From: an uncultured Bacteroides sp.
GTDB taxonomy: Bacteria; Bacteroidota; Bacteroidia; Bacteroidales; UBA932
DNA length: 64,000 bases
Direction: 5' to 3'
NCBI GenBank assembly: GCA_945874355.1
Contig: CAMCGB010000003.1
Coordinates: 1 to 64,000, forward strand
Positions within the stretch are counted from its first letter, which is position 1; every line of letters starts with the position of its first letter. Shown here one piece after another: positions 39,843 through 50,950 of the stretch. The position numbers and the translations under genes were made by a program. The notes under the pieces were generated by a model. It made no database searches, had not been told where the DNA came from, and was given only the letters and a program-made list of their open reading frames with translations.

Positions 39843-41928
39843 CACTGTCATCTGTTTCTGAACTATCGTTTGATGCACTCCCGGCACCCTGTGCGCTCCC
39901 GGCTGTATCCCCTGCCTTGGGGCTCTCGCTCTCCTGATGCTCTGAGGCTGTCCTGTCTGCAGCGCTCTCAGGGGCTGATGAGCTGTCTTTGAGCCGCTCC
40001 TCGCCGTGCTTACCTGCCTTCGGTCCGAAAATCTTCTCTATGTCTTCAGCCATAATGATTTCCTTCTCGATAAGCATCTCGGCAAGCTCCACGACTCCGC
40101 TCCAATTGTCCGACAGAATCTGCTCCGCCCTTCGGGTGGCTTCATCGGTAAGAGCCTTGGCTTCGGCATCTATCAGCTCTGCAGTCTTCTCGCTATAAGG
40201 CTTGGTAAGGTCATAGCCTCCACCGTTGGAATTATAATAGGACAGATTGCCCACCTTATCGCTCATTCCGTAATAGCTGACCATCGCATATGCCATCTTG
40301 GTCATCCTTTCGAAATCGTTCAGAGCTCCGGTGCAGGGGACTCCGCCTCCGACAATCTTCTCGGCTACTCTTCCGGCGACAAGCATACACATCTCGTCCT
40401 TCATTCCGTCACGGGACATCATCACCTTCTCGTCAGGCAGACTCCAGGTAAGTCCAAGGGCCTGTCCACGCGGGATGATGGAAATCTTCAGCACGGGATC
40501 GCAACCCTCGAGCAGCCAACCTACTACTGCGTGACCGGCCTCGTGATAAGCGGTAAGCCTCTTCTCCTGGGGAGACATCAGGGTCTTTTTCCTTTCTATA
40601 CCGGCTACTACCCTATCGACGGCATCGCTGAAGTCGCTGTTGTCAATGCTTGACTTACCCTTGCGGGCTGCCCCCAAAGCGGCCTCGTTGCACACATTTG
40701 CAATGTCGGCACCGGAGAAACCGGGAGTATTCTTGGCAATTGCCTCCATATCGAAGTCGGGCGAAAGTTTGAGCTTGCGGGTATGTACTTCGAAGATTTC
40801 CTTCCTCTCGTTCAAGTCAGGCAACGTGACGTGAATCTGTCTGTCGAACCTTCCCGCCCTCATCAGCGCCTTGTCCAGGATGTCGGCGCGGTTAGTGGCG
40901 GCGAGCACAATCACACCGCTGTTGGACCCGAATCCGTCCATCTCGGTAAGAAGCTGGTTCAGAGTGTTTTCCCTCTCATCGTTGGACGAGAATCCGACAT
41001 TCTTGCCACGGGCCCTGCCCACTGCGTCAATCTCATCGATGAACACTATGCAGGGAGCCTTCTCCTTAGCCTGGGCAAACAGGTCACGCACACGGCTGGC
41101 ACCCACGCCCACGAACATCTCCACGAAATCCGAACCGCTGATGCTGAAGAAAGGCACATTGGCCTCTCCGGCTACAGCTTTGGCCAGCAGGGTCTTACCC
41201 GTGCCCGGAGGGCCGACGAGCAGCGCACCCTTGGGTATCTTGCCGCCGAGCGCGGTATATTTGCCGGGATTCTTGAGGAAATCCACGATTTCCATCACCT
41301 CTTCCTTCGCGCCGTACAGACCGGCCACATCCTTGAAGGTGACATTCACCTTATCCTTGTCTGCGAGCTTGCCCTGGGCCTTGCCCACATTGAAGGGGTT
41401 CATTCCGCCACCCTGACCCTGGCCGCCTCCCATCTGACGGGACATCGAGCGGAACATCCATATATACAGAATCACAAGCAGCAGGATGGGAATGATCCAT
41501 TCCATAACTCCGCCCCAGAAATTGGTCTTATTCTCCATTATCACGGGGACTCTGGACTCCCTGGGCAGCTGCTCATTGATTGCGGCGAACTCCGTCTCGG
41601 GGTCGAAATGAGTCGAAGTCAAGAAGTAGAACTGCGGACTGCTCTTGGGGAAAGAGCCGCCGGGGAAGAGCGAAGAGTAGTTCTTCAGGCTCTCGGGCTT
41701 TACCGAAACGGTACCCTTGAATTCGTTCCTTACGAAGTGAACTTCTTTTACATCTCCGCTCAGGACCATCTCCTGGACCTGGGCCCACTCGACTTTGGCA
41801 GGGGGGACATCTGTATTCTTGAAAAGCATCCAGGCGATGACGCCGAGGAGGACAAGATAGAGTATTGAAGAAAGGTTTATTCTGATTATCCTAGTCTTCG
41901 GTTTTTTATCATTTGGATTTTGAGCCAT
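39835..41928 (-). CDS. ftsH: ATP-dependent zinc metalloprotease FtsH
   Basis: A 697-residue membrane AAA+ protease. Transmembrane segments lie near 17-37 and 125-148. Walker A is GPPGTGKT, Walker B is [11 protein letters not shown], the pore loop follows [14 protein letters not shown], and the zinc site is HEAGH. An acidic, Ser-rich tail ends the protein. It degrades membrane and regulatory proteins and tunes lipid A synthesis in other bacteria. ATG 41928 follows the -7 box TATATTTG (complement of 41948-41955). Confidence 0.97.
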   Translation of the reverse strand: MAQNPNDKKPKTRIIRINLSSILYLVLLGVIAWMLFKNTDVPPAKVEWAQVQEMVLSGDVKEVHFVRNEFKGTVSVKPESLKNYSSLFPGGSFPKSSPQFYFLTSTHFDPETEFAAINEQLPRESRVPVIMENKTNFWGGVMEWIIPILLLVILYIWMFRSMSRQMGGGQGQGGGMNPFNVGKAQGKLADKDKVNVTFKDVAGLYGAKEEVMEIVDFLKNPGKYTALGGKIPKGALLVGPPGTGKTLLAKAVAGEANVPFFSISGSDFVEMFVGVGASRVRDLFAQAKEKAPCIVFIDEIDAVGRARGKNVGFSSNDERENTLNQLLTEMDGFGSNSGVIVLAATNRADILDKALMRAGRFDRQIHVTLPDLNERKEIFEVHTRKLKLSPDFDMEAIAKNTPGFSGADIANVCNEAALGAARKGKSSIDNSDFSDAVDRVVAGIERKKTLMSPQEKRLTAYHEAGHAVVGWLLEGCDPVLKISIIPRGQALGLTWSLPDEKVMMSRDGMKDEMCMLVAGRVAEKIVGGGVPCTGALNDFERMTKMAYAMVSYYGMSDKVGNLSYYNSNGGGYDLTKPYSEKTAELIDAEAKALTDEATRRAEQILSDNWSGVVELAEMLIEKEIIMAEDIEKIFGPKAGKHGEERLKDSSSAPESAADRTASEHQESESPKAGDTAGSAQGAGSASNDSSETDDSDE

Positions 41929-41934
41929 CGTTAT

Positions 41935-41955
41935 TATTTTTGCAGCACAAATATA
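41935..41955. promoter_or_regulatory. Divergent overlapping promoters of birA and ftsH
   Basis: On the plus strand TATTTTTG (41935-41942) serves birA at 41964. On the minus strand TATATTTG (complement of 41948-41955) serves ftsH at 41928. The two -7 boxes are only 5 bp apart, so polymerases would compete. Confidence 0.6.
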
Positions 41956-41963
41956 CAACAAAA

Positions 41964-42599
41964 ATGACACCATCCGACCGCAAGAGCAAGATAATATGGC
42001 TCCAGACCACCGATTCGACTAATACTGAGATAAAAAGGAGGATTGACAGTCTTGACAATCTGTCAGTGATTGCTACCGTGGAGCAGAGTGCAGGCAGAGG
42101 TCAGGGCGACCACAAGTGGCATTCGCTGCCGGGACAGAACCTGACTTTTTCTCTTCTTCTGCGCTTTCCGACGACAGGACAGGGCCGCATCCGGACTTCG
42201 GAAATCCTTCTGATAACCTGCATAACCACACTCGGCATCAGGGACTATCTGGGCAGCCGTGGAGTTGAAAGCCGCATCAAATGGCCAAACGACATCTGGG
42301 TGGGGGACAAAAAGATTTGCGGCATCCTGATAGAGAATACCCTTGACCACGACTGTGTAGCCCACAGTATAGTCGGAATAGGCCTGGACATCAATCAGAC
42401 CGTCTGGCCTGATGAGCTTCCCAATCCGATATCCCTCAAGCAGTTGACAGGCATTAGCTACGACTTGGAAACTGAGCTTGAAGAGCTTGCCGCCTGTATA
42501 GAAAAACGCTGCGCCCTTCTCGATTCGGAAGAGCGCAGGAAAAGTCTTGAAGAGGAGTTCCGCAGGAACTGCTTTACGCTGAACGCAGAGCAGCGATAG
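41964..42599 (+). CDS. birA: Biotin-protein ligase, catalytic domain form
   Basis: A 211-residue enzyme that attaches biotin to carboxylase carrier proteins through biotinyl-AMP. LQTTDSTNTEIKRR, SAGRGQGDHKWHS (the GRGRxG-like loop) and KWPNDIWVGDKKICGIL are the ligase motifs. There is no N-terminal DNA-binding domain, so it is not a repressor. ATG 41964 matches the promoter. The last 26 bp overlap the convergent rpe gene. Confidence 0.93.
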   Translation: MTPSDRKSKIIWLQTTDSTNTEIKRRIDSLDNLSVIATVEQSAGRGQGDHKWHSLPGQNLTFSLLLRFPTTGQGRIRTSEILLITCITTLGIRDYLGSRGVESRIKWPNDIWVGDKKICGILIENTLDHDCVAHSIVGIGLDINQTVWPDELPNPISLKQLTGISYDLETELEELAACIEKRCALLDSEERRKSLEEEFRRNCFTLNAEQR

Positions 42600-43227
42600 C
42601 ATTGGCCGGGTCATCAGAGCCGTAAACAGAGCTTCCTGCCACAGCGATATCCACACCGGCTTCGCGCACGGCGGCGACAGTTGAAAGGTTGATGCCTCCG
42701 TCAATCTCGATCAGGGCGTCATCTCCCCTCTTTTCTATCTCGGCCTTGAGCTCCGCCACCCTGTCGAGCGACTCGTAAATGAACTTCTGGCCTCCGAAGC
42801 CCGCAAACACAGACATCACCAGGAAATAATCGGCCTTGCCGATGAAAGGGAAGAGCTTGGAGATGGGAACATCAGGGTTCACCGCCACTCCGGCCTTCAT
42901 GCCAAGCTGCTGGATCTGAGCGATGTAGTCTGCAGTATTGTGCTTGGCAGCTTCATAGTGGAAAGAGCACATTGCGGCTCCTTCAGAAGCAACTTTCTTG
43001 AACCATCTCTGAGGCTCAACAACCATAAGATGGACATCCATAGGGGCAGTAGCAATCTTTGCAATGTGGTCTATCACTGAGAACCCGAACGAGATATTGG
43101 GCACAAGAGTGCCGTCCATCACATCGAGGTGGATGACATCACCACATTCATTGACCAGTCTGATATCCTTCTCGAGGTGAAGGAAGTCAGCGGCAAGTAC
43201 TGAAGGGGCAATCTTGAAATCGGCCAT
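42574..43227 (-). CDS. rpe: Ribulose-phosphate 3-epimerase
   Basis: A 217-residue TIM-barrel enzyme interconverting ribulose 5-phosphate and xylulose 5-phosphate. APSVLAADFLHLEKDIRLVN, HLDVMDGTLVPNISFG, HLMV, MSVFAGFGGQKFI and IEIDGGIN carry the metal and catalytic Asp residues. It starts 25 bp after dnaA in the same direction. The 3-prime overlap with birA is convergent and short. Confidence 0.96.
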   Translation of the reverse strand: MADFKIAPSVLAADFLHLEKDIRLVNECGDVIHLDVMDGTLVPNISFGFSVIDHIAKIATAPMDVHLMVVEPQRWFKKVASEGAAMCSFHYEAAKHNTADYIAQIQQLGMKAGVAVNPDVPISKLFPFIGKADYFLVMSVFAGFGGQKFIYESLDRVAELKAEIEKRGDDALIEIDGGINLSTVAAVREAGVDIAVAGSSVYGSDDPANAIAALRSA

Positions 43228-43252
43228 ATAGAAACAGTGTTATTGGATAAGT

Positions 43253-44689
43253 CTAACGCGCTGAAGGACTTTCAGAGCCAACAAGGGAAGTCTCGATGTC
43301 GGAAACGTACTTCTTGAAAGTCTTGTCAGTGGACATAAGGTCGGAGACAGTCATACAGGCGTGCAGCACCGTAGCGTGGTCCTTGCCCCCGATTTCGGAA
43401 CCGATGGTGGACAGGGAGCAGTTGGATATGAGGTTGCGGCACAGGTACATAGCAATCTGGCGGGCCTGCACTATCTGACGCTTGCGGGACTTCGAAAGCA
43501 GGTCGTCGCGGCTTATATTGAAATACTCGCACACGTTTTCCTGAACTTTGTCGATGGTAACCTCGGACTTGGTCTGCCCCACAACGTTCTCCGTGATGCT
43601 GCGGGCAAGGTCCATAAGGCTCTTACCCTTTTCGACAGAAGCATAGGCTATCAGCGACACAAGAGTACCTTCGAGCTCACGGAAATTGTTTTTCACTCTG
43701 GATGCTATGAATTCCAGCACGGGAGTGGGGATATCTACGCCTTCGCGTTTTGAGCGCAGCTCTAGAGCCTTGAGCCTGGTCTGGTAATCAGGCCTTCCGA
43801 GCGAAACTGAAAGACCCCATTTGAAACGGGACAGAAGCCTCTCCTCGAAGTTCTGAAGCTCAACCGGCGAGCGGTCGGAGGTGAATATCAGCTGTTTGGA
43901 GTTCTGCCTGAGATGATTGAACACATTGAAGAACGCATTCTGCGTACCCTGCCCCAGAAGGTCCTGGATATCATCCACTATCAGCACATCAATCCTCATA
44001 TAGTAAGCCATGAACTCGGGCAGATTGTTATGCTTTGTCAGGGCTGTCATATATTGGGTCTTGAACTCGTTGCCGGTGACATACAGCACTACAAGCTCGG
44101 GGAATTTCTCCTTGATGGCTATGCCTATCGCCTGTGCGATATGGGTCTTGCCAAGACCTGAACCGCCGAAGATGAACATCGGGTTGAAAGAGGTCTTGCC
44201 GGGGGCGCGGCTGATGTCGTGGCCGGCGATGATACCCAACTTGTTGCACTCTCCTTCCACCAGATTTTCAAAGTTGTAGACCGGGTTGAGCCTGGGGTCG
44301 ATCTTGATTCTGTGGATTCCGGGATAGACGAAGGGATTGGGCTTGTCGGAGGGATGGGCGGCTATGGTGACGTCCGGATTCACAGGGGTTGACACCTGCT
44401 GGCCGGGTATGTTCATACTCTGCTGCCCGCGCACCGGACGTATTTTATATATAAGTCTGGCGTTCTCCCCTATCACCCTGTGAAGAGTCTTGCGGAGCAC
44501 ATCCAGATACGCTGACTCTATGTACTCCATAAACCAGTTGGAAGGGACCTCCAGGGTCAGAACCGCATCCTCCAGGGACACCGGACGGATTGGCTTGAAC
44601 CAAGTCGTATATTGCTGCTGTCCGACGATCTCGCAAATGATCTTCAGACAGTCATCCCATACGGCTATATGTTTCTGTTTGTCTTCCAT
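43253..44689 (-). CDS. dnaA: Chromosomal replication initiator DnaA
   Basis: A 478-residue protein. Domain I (1-90) includes QQYTTWFKPIRPVSLED; a short linker follows. The AAA+ core has Walker A GGSGLGKTH and Walker B VLIVDDIQ. Domain IV ends in the DNA-box signature GGKDHATVLHAC. It assembles on DnaA boxes to open the origin. ATG 44689 is the family start; the frame continues open to 44812 without homology. An AT-rich spacer lies upstream, but clear DnaA boxes were not found there. Confidence 0.97.
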   Translation of the reverse strand: MEDKQKHIAVWDDCLKIICEIVGQQQYTTWFKPIRPVSLEDAVLTLEVPSNWFMEYIESAYLDVLRKTLHRVIGENARLIYKIRPVRGQQSMNIPGQQVSTPVNPDVTIAAHPSDKPNPFVYPGIHRIKIDPRLNPVYNFENLVEGECNKLGIIAGHDISRAPGKTSFNPMFIFGGSGLGKTHIAQAIGIAIKEKFPELVVLYVTGNEFKTQYMTALTKHNNLPEFMAYYMRIDVLIVDDIQDLLGQGTQNAFFNVFNHLRQNSKQLIFTSDRSPVELQNFEERLLSRFKWGLSVSLGRPDYQTRLKALELRSKREGVDIPTPVLEFIASRVKNNFRELEGTLVSLIAYASVEKGKSLMDLARSITENVVGQTKSEVTIDKVQENVCEYFNISRDDLLSKSRKRQIVQARQIAMYLCRNLISNCSLSTIGSEIGGKDHATVLHACMTVSDLMSTDKTFKKYVSDIETSLVGSESPSAR

Positions 44690-45034
44690 TTTTCTGGTTT
44701 GTAATTTTCTCCTTGAAAAGGACCCCATCCTCAGCACAAAAGGCGAGGTTGAAAATAGTTCTTCCTTAGGGGGTAAACTCGCAGGCGGGACGTTCTCCCT
44801 TCCGCAGTGCAAAAGTGGGGATAAAAAAGTTCAAAAAAATTGCAATCTGCTATTGCATTTTATTTTTTTTAGACGTATAAGAGGTTTAGAAATAAGCTAA
44901 ACGATTAAATATAATCTATTAGAAATCAATTATTTATACAAGCATAAACAATGTAAGTAACTGAAATTCAAATAAGGCTAATTTAGATAGATTCAAAATA
45001 GGCAAATACTCTTTCCAAAACCATCCCGGCGCTG
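44690..45034. other. Intergenic region upstream of dnaA
   Basis: 345 bp without a gene. 44830-45010 is very AT-rich. TGGGGATAA at about 44817 differs by one base from a reversed DnaA box, and CACTTTTG on the minus strand just upstream is a weak -7 box for dnaA. No cluster of DnaA boxes, so an origin is not supported. Confidence 0.5.
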
Positions 45035-46129
45035 TCATTTGACCCTGACGATGCTCTCCCCTTCTATCTTCACGACAAAAGCGTCGGGGTATTTTTTCCT
45101 GATTTTCGGGAGTTCCTTCTCGGCAGCTGCCACATCCGGGCTCAATGCTATGAAATATTTGTGCAGTTTTCCACTCTCTATCCGTTTATGCTCATATCCC
45201 ATAAATAGGGATTTGTCGCTGTCAACAATTCTTGACGAAGCAAATATCTGCACAGCATACAGGGCGGAGTTCCCTTCAGGCTCAGCCGGAGACACTTCCG
45301 GTACACTATCTGTCGGGGAGGGACTCTCTATATTTATATTGATGCTCCCGTCATATATTCTTTTATACTGTTTGAAAGCCTGGAACAGGCACTCGGCAAT
45401 CGCCGTGCGGTTATCTTTCTTGCGCAGAATCGCAAGGTCGGAAGGATTGCTGATGAAACCCATCTCCACCAGCACCGAGGGCATAGCCGTCCTCCATAGC
45501 ACGAGGAAAGGCTCCTGGCGCACGCCACGGTTATTCTTCACCGGGCCCTTTTGAAGACATCCGTTCACTATATGGGCAAATTTCAGGCTCTGCTCCAGAT
45601 GGGCGTTCTGCATCAGGGTCATAAATATATAGGACTCGGGGTCAGAAGGGTCGAATCCCTGATATGTGGTAGAGTAGTCACTCTCCAGAAGCACCACCGA
45701 GTTCTCCCTTTTGCACACTTCCATATTGGAGGCATACAGGTCCCTTTTGCTGGACTGCCCCATCACGAAGACCGAAAATCCGTTGGCGCTTTTCGACTGG
45801 GTGGCATCCACGTGCAGCGATATGAAAAGGTCGGCATTCGACTTGTTGGCGATGTCCGTGCGCTTCTCCAGGGTGATATAAACATCTTCGCTTCTGGTCA
45901 GAATGACATTGACATCGGGATATCCGGCCCGAATTTTGGATGCGAGAGCCTTCGCCACTTCGAGAGTATAGTTCTTTTCGAGGGTCTTGCCGTCTGCACT
46001 GACGCAACCGCTGTCCTTCCCGCCGTGGCCCGCATCAATGACCACGGTCTTGAGCGAAGGCTGGTCAATAGCGGAACCCACTCCCAGGAAGGAGAGCAGG
46101 AGGAGCAGTATGCAGATTGTACGTTTCAA
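45035..46129 (-). CDS. N-acetylmuramoyl-L-alanine amidase with SPOR-like tail
   Basis: A 364-residue periplasmic enzyme. Signal peptide MKRTICILLLLLSFLGVGSA; Amidase_3 domain about 25-235 with zinc ligands H35 (DAGHGG), E51 and H106 (SLHVDA) and the catalytic Glu in LVEMGFISNP. The C-terminal 75 residues (YAVQIFASSRI, HKYFIAL) look like SPOR, which binds denuded glycan at the division site. Cleaves peptide stems from peptidoglycan. The only usable start is TTG at 46129: a TAG lies four codons upstream. The -7 box TATATTTG is at 46158-46165. Confidence 0.92.
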   Translation of the reverse strand: MKRTICILLLLLSFLGVGSAIDQPSLKTVVIDAGHGGKDSGCVSADGKTLEKNYTLEVAKALASKIRAGYPDVNVILTRSEDVYITLEKRTDIANKSNADLFISLHVDATQSKSANGFSVFVMGQSSKRDLYASNMEVCKRENSVVLLESDYSTTYQGFDPSDPESYIFMTLMQNAHLEQSLKFAHIVNGCLQKGPVKNNRGVRQEPFLVLWRTAMPSVLVEMGFISNPSDLAILRKKDNRTAIAECLFQAFKQYKRIYDGSININIESPSPTDSVPEVSPAEPEGNSALYAVQIFASSRIVDSDKSLFMGYEHKRIESGKLHKYFIALSPDVAAAEKELPKIRKKYPDAFVVKIEGESIVRVK

Positions 46130-46139
46130 ATAAATATGC

Positions 46140-46165
46140 TAAATTTGTAGGTTATTGCAAATATA
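46140..46165. promoter_or_regulatory. Divergent promoters of amidase and lptD
   Basis: TAAATTTG at 46140-46147 fits the -7 box for lptD, and TATATTTG on the minus strand (complement of 46158-46165) fits the amidase. Both leaders are about 25 bases long and both genes would start at TTG codons. Confidence 0.6.
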
Positions 46166-46178
46166 CGAAAATTCACAC

Positions 46179-48905
46179 TTGCGCAAAAGTATAAACATAT
46201 TTTTGTCCCTGATGCTCCTTCTGAGCTTCATCGCACCTTCCCTCCAGGCCCAAAACCGAAGGAGCAGGCAGACGCAAGCATACGGTAAACAGATAGAAAA
46301 GAAGGTCGTAGCCCCAGATTCAGCCGCCATAGCCCGCAGAGATTCCCTCAGGCAGGCCGACTCGCTGCGTCGCGGCGACTCCCTCTCTATGCTGGGCAAG
46401 AGTTCGCTCGATATGCCGGCTTTCTCGGGAGCGCGAGACACCATCTACCAGAAAAAAGGTCCCGACGGAGGGATGATAGGCTACTATTTCGGAGACGTGA
46501 AAGTCAGCTATCAGGATATGGAGCTGACGGCGGACTATATGGAGTACGATATGAAGGCCGGGACGGTCTATGCCAGAGGAACTTACGACTCCCTGAACGG
46601 AGAATGGATCGGAAGGCCGAAGATGACCCAGGGGCAGAGCACCTACGAGATGGAGGAGGTGCGCTACAACTTCAACACAGGCAAGGCGCGCATCACCAAT
46701 ATGGTCACCACCGAGGACGAAGGCATACTCCACGGCCAGAACATCAAGATGTTCAAGGACCATTCGATCAACATCACCCAGGGGAAATATACAGTCTGCG
46801 ACGCGGAGCACCCGCACTATTATCTTGCTTTATCCTCTGCCAGGACTATGAGGGAACCCTCCCAGAAGACCATTTTCGGGCCGGCCGTACTGGTTGTGGA
46901 AGACGTCACCCTACCCATAGGCCTACCCTTCGGATTCATACCCAAAAGGCCGCAAAGGGCGACCGGACTGCTGATGCCCACCTTCGGCGAGGAGCAGGCC
47001 CGAGGCTTTTTCATGAGGGACCTGGGTATGTATTTCGTATTCGGGGACCACTTTGACCTGTCCGTAACCGGAGACTATTATACTTTGGGCTCCTGGGCCA
47101 TAAATGTTGACTCGCGCTACAAAGTGAACTACAAGTTCAACGGAGGATTTTCGCTGAACTATTCCAACGACCAGACCGGAGAGAAGGGCACTCCAGAGTT
47201 CAACAAACAGACCAACTTCGGTGTCAAATGGAGCCATTCGCAGGATTCAAAGGCCCATCCTGGAAGCACGTTCAGCGCATCTGTCAACTTTTCCAGCCCT
47301 TCGAACAGCCGCTACAACTCCAACTCCCTGAGCGAAGCCCTGCAGAGCCAGACCTCATCTTCAATTGCCTATTCGCGCAACTGGAACGGCAAGATCAACC
47401 TCAGCCTGAGCGGTCAGCACTCCCAGAACATGAGGGACTCTTCGTACTCGTTCACCATCCCGAACCTTAACTTCTCCGTATCCACCTTCTATCCTTTCAA
47501 GCGCAAGGAAAGAGTCGGAAAGGAAAAAATATACGAGAAGATTTCATTCGGCTACCGCACCTCGCTCCAGAACAGGGTCTCTTTCAAGGCATCGGAGCTC
47601 AAGGAAGTGAACCTGCTGGACAAGTTCGAGAACGGAATGAACCATGACTTCTCCATCGGACTTCCCAACTTCCAGCTGTTCAAGTACATAAGTGTCACCC
47701 CCGGCGTTTCTTACTCCCAGAAGTGGTATTTCAGAGAGACCAATTACGAGTACAATCCCGAGACCGACAAGGTGGAGGCGCACAAAAGCTCGCAGTTCAG
47801 CACCCTGGGCATCAGCCAGAATTACTCGGCCAACCTCTCGATGAGCACCAGAATCTACGGAACGTTCAATTTCGGGCAGCACCGCAAGCTGCAGGCCATA
47901 AGGCACGTCATTTCGCCGTCTGTGGGCCTTAGCTACACGCCTGACCTTGCCACCCGCTTCAACGGCTACCGTACACTTAACTACACCGACGCCTCGGGGC
48001 AGGAGAAAGTCTTCCAGTACAACGCCTATACGGGTAGCACTTCAGTAAGCGGCGGTCCTAACGCTTCGATGAGCATCAACATAGGCAACAACCTGGAAGC
48101 CAAGGTGAAAGACTATGCTGACACCACGGGAAAAGGCACAAAGAAAGTCAAGCTCATCGACCAGTTCAATATCTCCACCAGCTATAATTTCCTGAGCGAG
48201 CAGTTCAAGCTCAGCGACATAGCGATGAGTATGAGCACCCAGCTTTTCAATAAGCTCCCCATCAATGCAAGCGCCAGTTTTGACCCCTATGCTATAGATG
48301 ATAAGGGTGTGAAAATCAACGAATTCGCCATCACCAGAGGGCAGGGATTCGCAAGGCTGAAGAGTTTCAACCTGTCCACATCATACTCCCTTTCCGGAAA
48401 GGGTACCATTAACGGCGACGACGGCAGCAAGCAGAGCGGAGGAGGCGGAGGTTCCGGCAGCAGCGCCAATTACTACCAGAGGGTTTATTATCACCCGATT
48501 ACCGGAGAATTCATACCGGACGGATGGCTCTACTATACCAATCCCAATGTGCCCTGGTCGCTGAATATGAGCGCATCGCTGAGCTACACCGCCGGTTACC
48601 GCTACAATGCAGCAGAGGAGAAACTCGAGAAGAAAAATACTTTCAGGGCCACTTTGAGCCTTAGCGGCAATATCAAACTGACCCCGAGGCTGTCAATGAA
48701 TATGTCCAGCGGTTACGACTTTATCGCACGCCAGATGACCTCTACCCAGCTGAGCGCCACCTACGACCTGCACTGTTTCAATATCTCAGTGAACTGCATC
48801 CCCATCGGCCGCTATAAGCAGTATTCGTTCACGATTGCAGCGAATGCCGCCCAGCTTGCCGACCTTCTGCGTTTCAAGAAGAGCAGCAGCTATTGGGATA
48901 ATTGA
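46179..48905 (+). CDS. lptD: LPS-assembly protein LptD homologue
   Basis: A 908-residue outer-membrane protein that inserts lipopolysaccharide into the outer leaflet. Signal peptide ([20 protein letters not shown]), then an OstA/LptA-like jellyroll (about 75-220: [40 protein letters not shown]) and a C-terminal 26-strand-type barrel. Upstream in-frame codons are TTG 46155 and TTG 46179; the latter gives a good Sec signal, while ATG 46212 would remove its basic start. The last 4 bp precede the rho promoter. Symbol by homology. Confidence 0.88.
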   Translation: MRKSINIFLSLMLLLSFIAPSLQAQNRRSRQTQAYGKQIEKKVVAPDSAAIARRDSLRQADSLRRGDSLSMLGKSSLDMPAFSGARDTIYQKKGPDGGMIGYYFGDVKVSYQDMELTADYMEYDMKAGTVYARGTYDSLNGEWIGRPKMTQGQSTYEMEEVRYNFNTGKARITNMVTTEDEGILHGQNIKMFKDHSINITQGKYTVCDAEHPHYYLALSSARTMREPSQKTIFGPAVLVVEDVTLPIGLPFGFIPKRPQRATGLLMPTFGEEQARGFFMRDLGMYFVFGDHFDLSVTGDYYTLGSWAINVDSRYKVNYKFNGGFSLNYSNDQTGEKGTPEFNKQTNFGVKWSHSQDSKAHPGSTFSASVNFSSPSNSRYNSNSLSEALQSQTSSSIAYSRNWNGKINLSLSGQHSQNMRDSSYSFTIPNLNFSVSTFYPFKRKERVGKEKIYEKISFGYRTSLQNRVSFKASELKEVNLLDKFENGMNHDFSIGLPNFQLFKYISVTPGVSYSQKWYFRETNYEYNPETDKVEAHKSSQFSTLGISQNYSANLSMSTRIYGTFNFGQHRKLQAIRHVISPSVGLSYTPDLATRFNGYRTLNYTDASGQEKVFQYNAYTGSTSVSGGPNASMSINIGNNLEAKVKDYADTTGKGTKKVKLIDQFNISTSYNFLSEQFKLSDIAMSMSTQLFNKLPINASASFDPYAIDDKGVKINEFAITRGQGFARLKSFNLSTSYSLSGKGTINGDDGSKQSGGGGGSGSSANYYQRVYYHPITGEFIPDGWLYYTNPNVPWSLNMSASLSYTAGYRYNAAEEKLEKKNTFRATLSLSGNIKLTPRLSMNMSSGYDFIARQMTSTQLSATYDLHCFNISVNCIPIGRYKQYSFTIAANAAQLADLLRFKKSSSYWDN

Positions 48906-48915
48906 TTTTTATTGC

Positions 48916-48923
48916 TATATTTG
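48916..48923 (+). promoter_or_regulatory. -7 box of rho
   Basis: TATATTTG eleven bases after the lptD stop. The leader to ATG 48980 is about 50 bases. Confidence 0.6.
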
Positions 48924-48979
48924 CGCAGTCAAACACAAAGGAGCCGTTTCTGCGGTTCACTATTTTATCTCTATTTTTT

Positions 48980-50947
48980 ATGCCGCACACCATTTTTGAG
49001 CTTAACTCAATGAGCCGCGAGCAACTTGAGAATGTAGCTAAAGAATTGAACATTAAGAATATAAAATCCTTGGATAACGAGCGACTCGGGTATTCCATAC
49101 TTGATGCCCAGGCAGCCATTGAGGCAGCTAAGCCCATAGTGGAAAAGCCCAAAGCCAAAAGGGGCCGTCCGCCAAAGGCAAAGCCCGAGGCCCAGGCCGC
49201 TGAAAATGCCCAGCCGGCTAAACCCAAGAGCGAGAGCGCAGGAAGCGCTGATAATGCTCCTGCGGCAAACCAGAAGCCAAAGAGCGAGCCAAAGAAGCGC
49301 AAGAGCGCAAAGGCCGAACCCAAGAAAGCGGCTACGGAAAAGGCAGGTGAAGACAAGGTTAGTACAGAAATGGCAGGCGCAGAGAGCGCTGAACTCTTCC
49401 CCGTACAGGCAGCAGAGCCCCAGGATAGCCAGAAGAAAAAGCGTCCCAGGAAAAAGTCTGACAATAAAGTCAATGCAGACAACAAGCCGGAGCAGAGCTC
49501 CAAGGAAGCGAAACCTTCTGCCGCAGAGGGAGATGGGAGCGCAGATGAGAAAACCACTGAAGTAAAGGAGGAAGGCGCTCAGAACAACAAGGCACCGCAG
49601 AAGGGCACCAAGGATGTAGAAAAGATTCTTGAAAAGGTAAACATCAAAGTCCAGCAGAAAGCCCAGATGGGTTCTGTCACCGCCGGCATCGATCCTACCC
49701 AGATACAGGGCACTCCCTACTACAAGCAGAACAACAGGGAGAAGGGCGAGAACAAAAACCAGAATCAGAACCAGAAGCCAGTCCTAGTATATGAAGGTAC
49801 TGTCGAGGCCACCGGAGTGCTTGAGCTTATGCCCGACGGCTACGGCTTCCTCCGTTCTTCGGACTACAACTACCTGAACTCCCCGGACGATATCTATGTA
49901 TCCCAGCAGCAGATCAAGAACAACGGTCTGAAGAGCGGCGACACTGTCACAGGTGAGATTCGTCCTCCCAGGGAAGGGGACAAATATTTCCCTCTGGTCA
50001 GCGTCAAATCCGTCAACGGGCGCAGCATTGAATATATAAGGGACAGGGTTCCCTTCGATTTCCTGACTCCTCTCTTCCCCGAGGAGAAGTTCAATCTCCT
50101 GGGCAACGGTCACGAGAAGGACAAGAGCTGCCGCATCGTGGATATGTTCTCTCCTATAGGAAAGGGTCAGAGAATGTTGATAGTCTCCCCTCCCAAGGCT
50201 GGTAAAACATTGCTGCTCAAGAGTATAGCCAATGCTATCGCAGATAATCACCCCGAAGTATACGAGATAGTCCTCCTTGTCGACGAGCGTCCTGAGGAGG
50301 TAACCGACATGCAGCGCAGCGTCAAGGCCGAAGTTGTGGCTTCCACTTTCGACGAGCCCGCAGAGAAGCACGTCAAGGTGGCCAATATGGTCATCGAGAA
50401 GGCCCGCAGACTTGTTGAATGCGGCCACGATGTAGTCATCCTGCTCGACTCCATCACCCGTCTTGCAAGGGCCTACAACACCGTTCAGCCCGCATCCGGA
50501 AAGGTGCTTACCGGCGGTGTGGATGCCAATGCCCTGCAGAAGCCCAAGCGCTTCTTCGGTGCAGCCCGAAATATCGAAGGCGGAGGGTCCTTGACCATCC
50601 TTGCCACGGCTCTTACCGAGACCGGCTCGAAGATGGATGATGTGATTTTCGAGGAGTTCAAGGGCACCGGCAACTCTGAAATCCAGCTGGACCGCACCCT
50701 CGCAAACCGCCGTATCTTCCCCGCTGTCAATGTGTTGCTTTCCGGCACGAGGCGCGATGACCTGCTCTACACCAAGGACCAGGCCCAGCGCATCTGGATA
50801 CTCCGCAAACTGCTCGCCGATATGAATCCCACTGAGGCGATGAACTTTATGCTCCAGCTTATGGACGAGTATAAAACAAACCAGGACCTACTGGACAACA
50901 TGTCCAAGGTAAGTCCCAGGGAAGCAAAGTATTACGATAACTACTAG
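48980..50947 (+). CDS. rho: Transcription termination factor Rho with long disordered insertion
   Basis: A 655-residue protein, well above the 420 of E. coli Rho. Residues 1-45 are the usual helical N-domain ([20 protein letters not shown]). A 210-residue insertion of Lys, Ala, Glu, Pro and Asn (about 50-270; includes [16 protein letters not shown] and NQNQNQK) follows. The RNA-binding cold-shock domain ([20 protein letters not shown]) and the RecA-type motor (Walker A PPKAGKT, then [13 protein letters not shown]) are intact. It ends transcription by pulling RNA. In Bacteroides a similar insertion has been linked to phase separation; that it does so here is inference. Confidence 0.97.
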   Translation: MPHTIFELNSMSREQLENVAKELNIKNIKSLDNERLGYSILDAQAAIEAAKPIVEKPKAKRGRPPKAKPEAQAAENAQPAKPKSESAGSADNAPAANQKPKSEPKKRKSAKAEPKKAATEKAGEDKVSTEMAGAESAELFPVQAAEPQDSQKKKRPRKKSDNKVNADNKPEQSSKEAKPSAAEGDGSADEKTTEVKEEGAQNNKAPQKGTKDVEKILEKVNIKVQQKAQMGSVTAGIDPTQIQGTPYYKQNNREKGENKNQNQNQKPVLVYEGTVEATGVLELMPDGYGFLRSSDYNYLNSPDDIYVSQQQIKNNGLKSGDTVTGEIRPPREGDKYFPLVSVKSVNGRSIEYIRDRVPFDFLTPLFPEEKFNLLGNGHEKDKSCRIVDMFSPIGKGQRMLIVSPPKAGKTLLLKSIANAIADNHPEVYEIVLLVDERPEEVTDMQRSVKAEVVASTFDEPAEKHVKVANMVIEKARRLVECGHDVVILLDSITRLARAYNTVQPASGKVLTGGVDANALQKPKRFFGAARNIEGGGSLTILATALTETGSKMDDVIFEEFKGTGNSEIQLDRTLANRRIFPAVNVLLSGTRRDDLLYTKDQAQRIWILRKLLADMNPTEAMNFMLQLMDEYKTNQDLLDNMSKVSPREAKYYDNY

Positions 50948-50950
50948 ACC

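Noticed and set aside
39243..39992. 249-codon plus-strand frame
   Set aside because: Antisense to cdsA and the end of ftsH; low-complexity shadow sequence.
44690..45034. Replication origin next to dnaA
   Set aside because: AT-rich but without a cluster of DnaA boxes; GC-skew over the whole chromosome would be needed.
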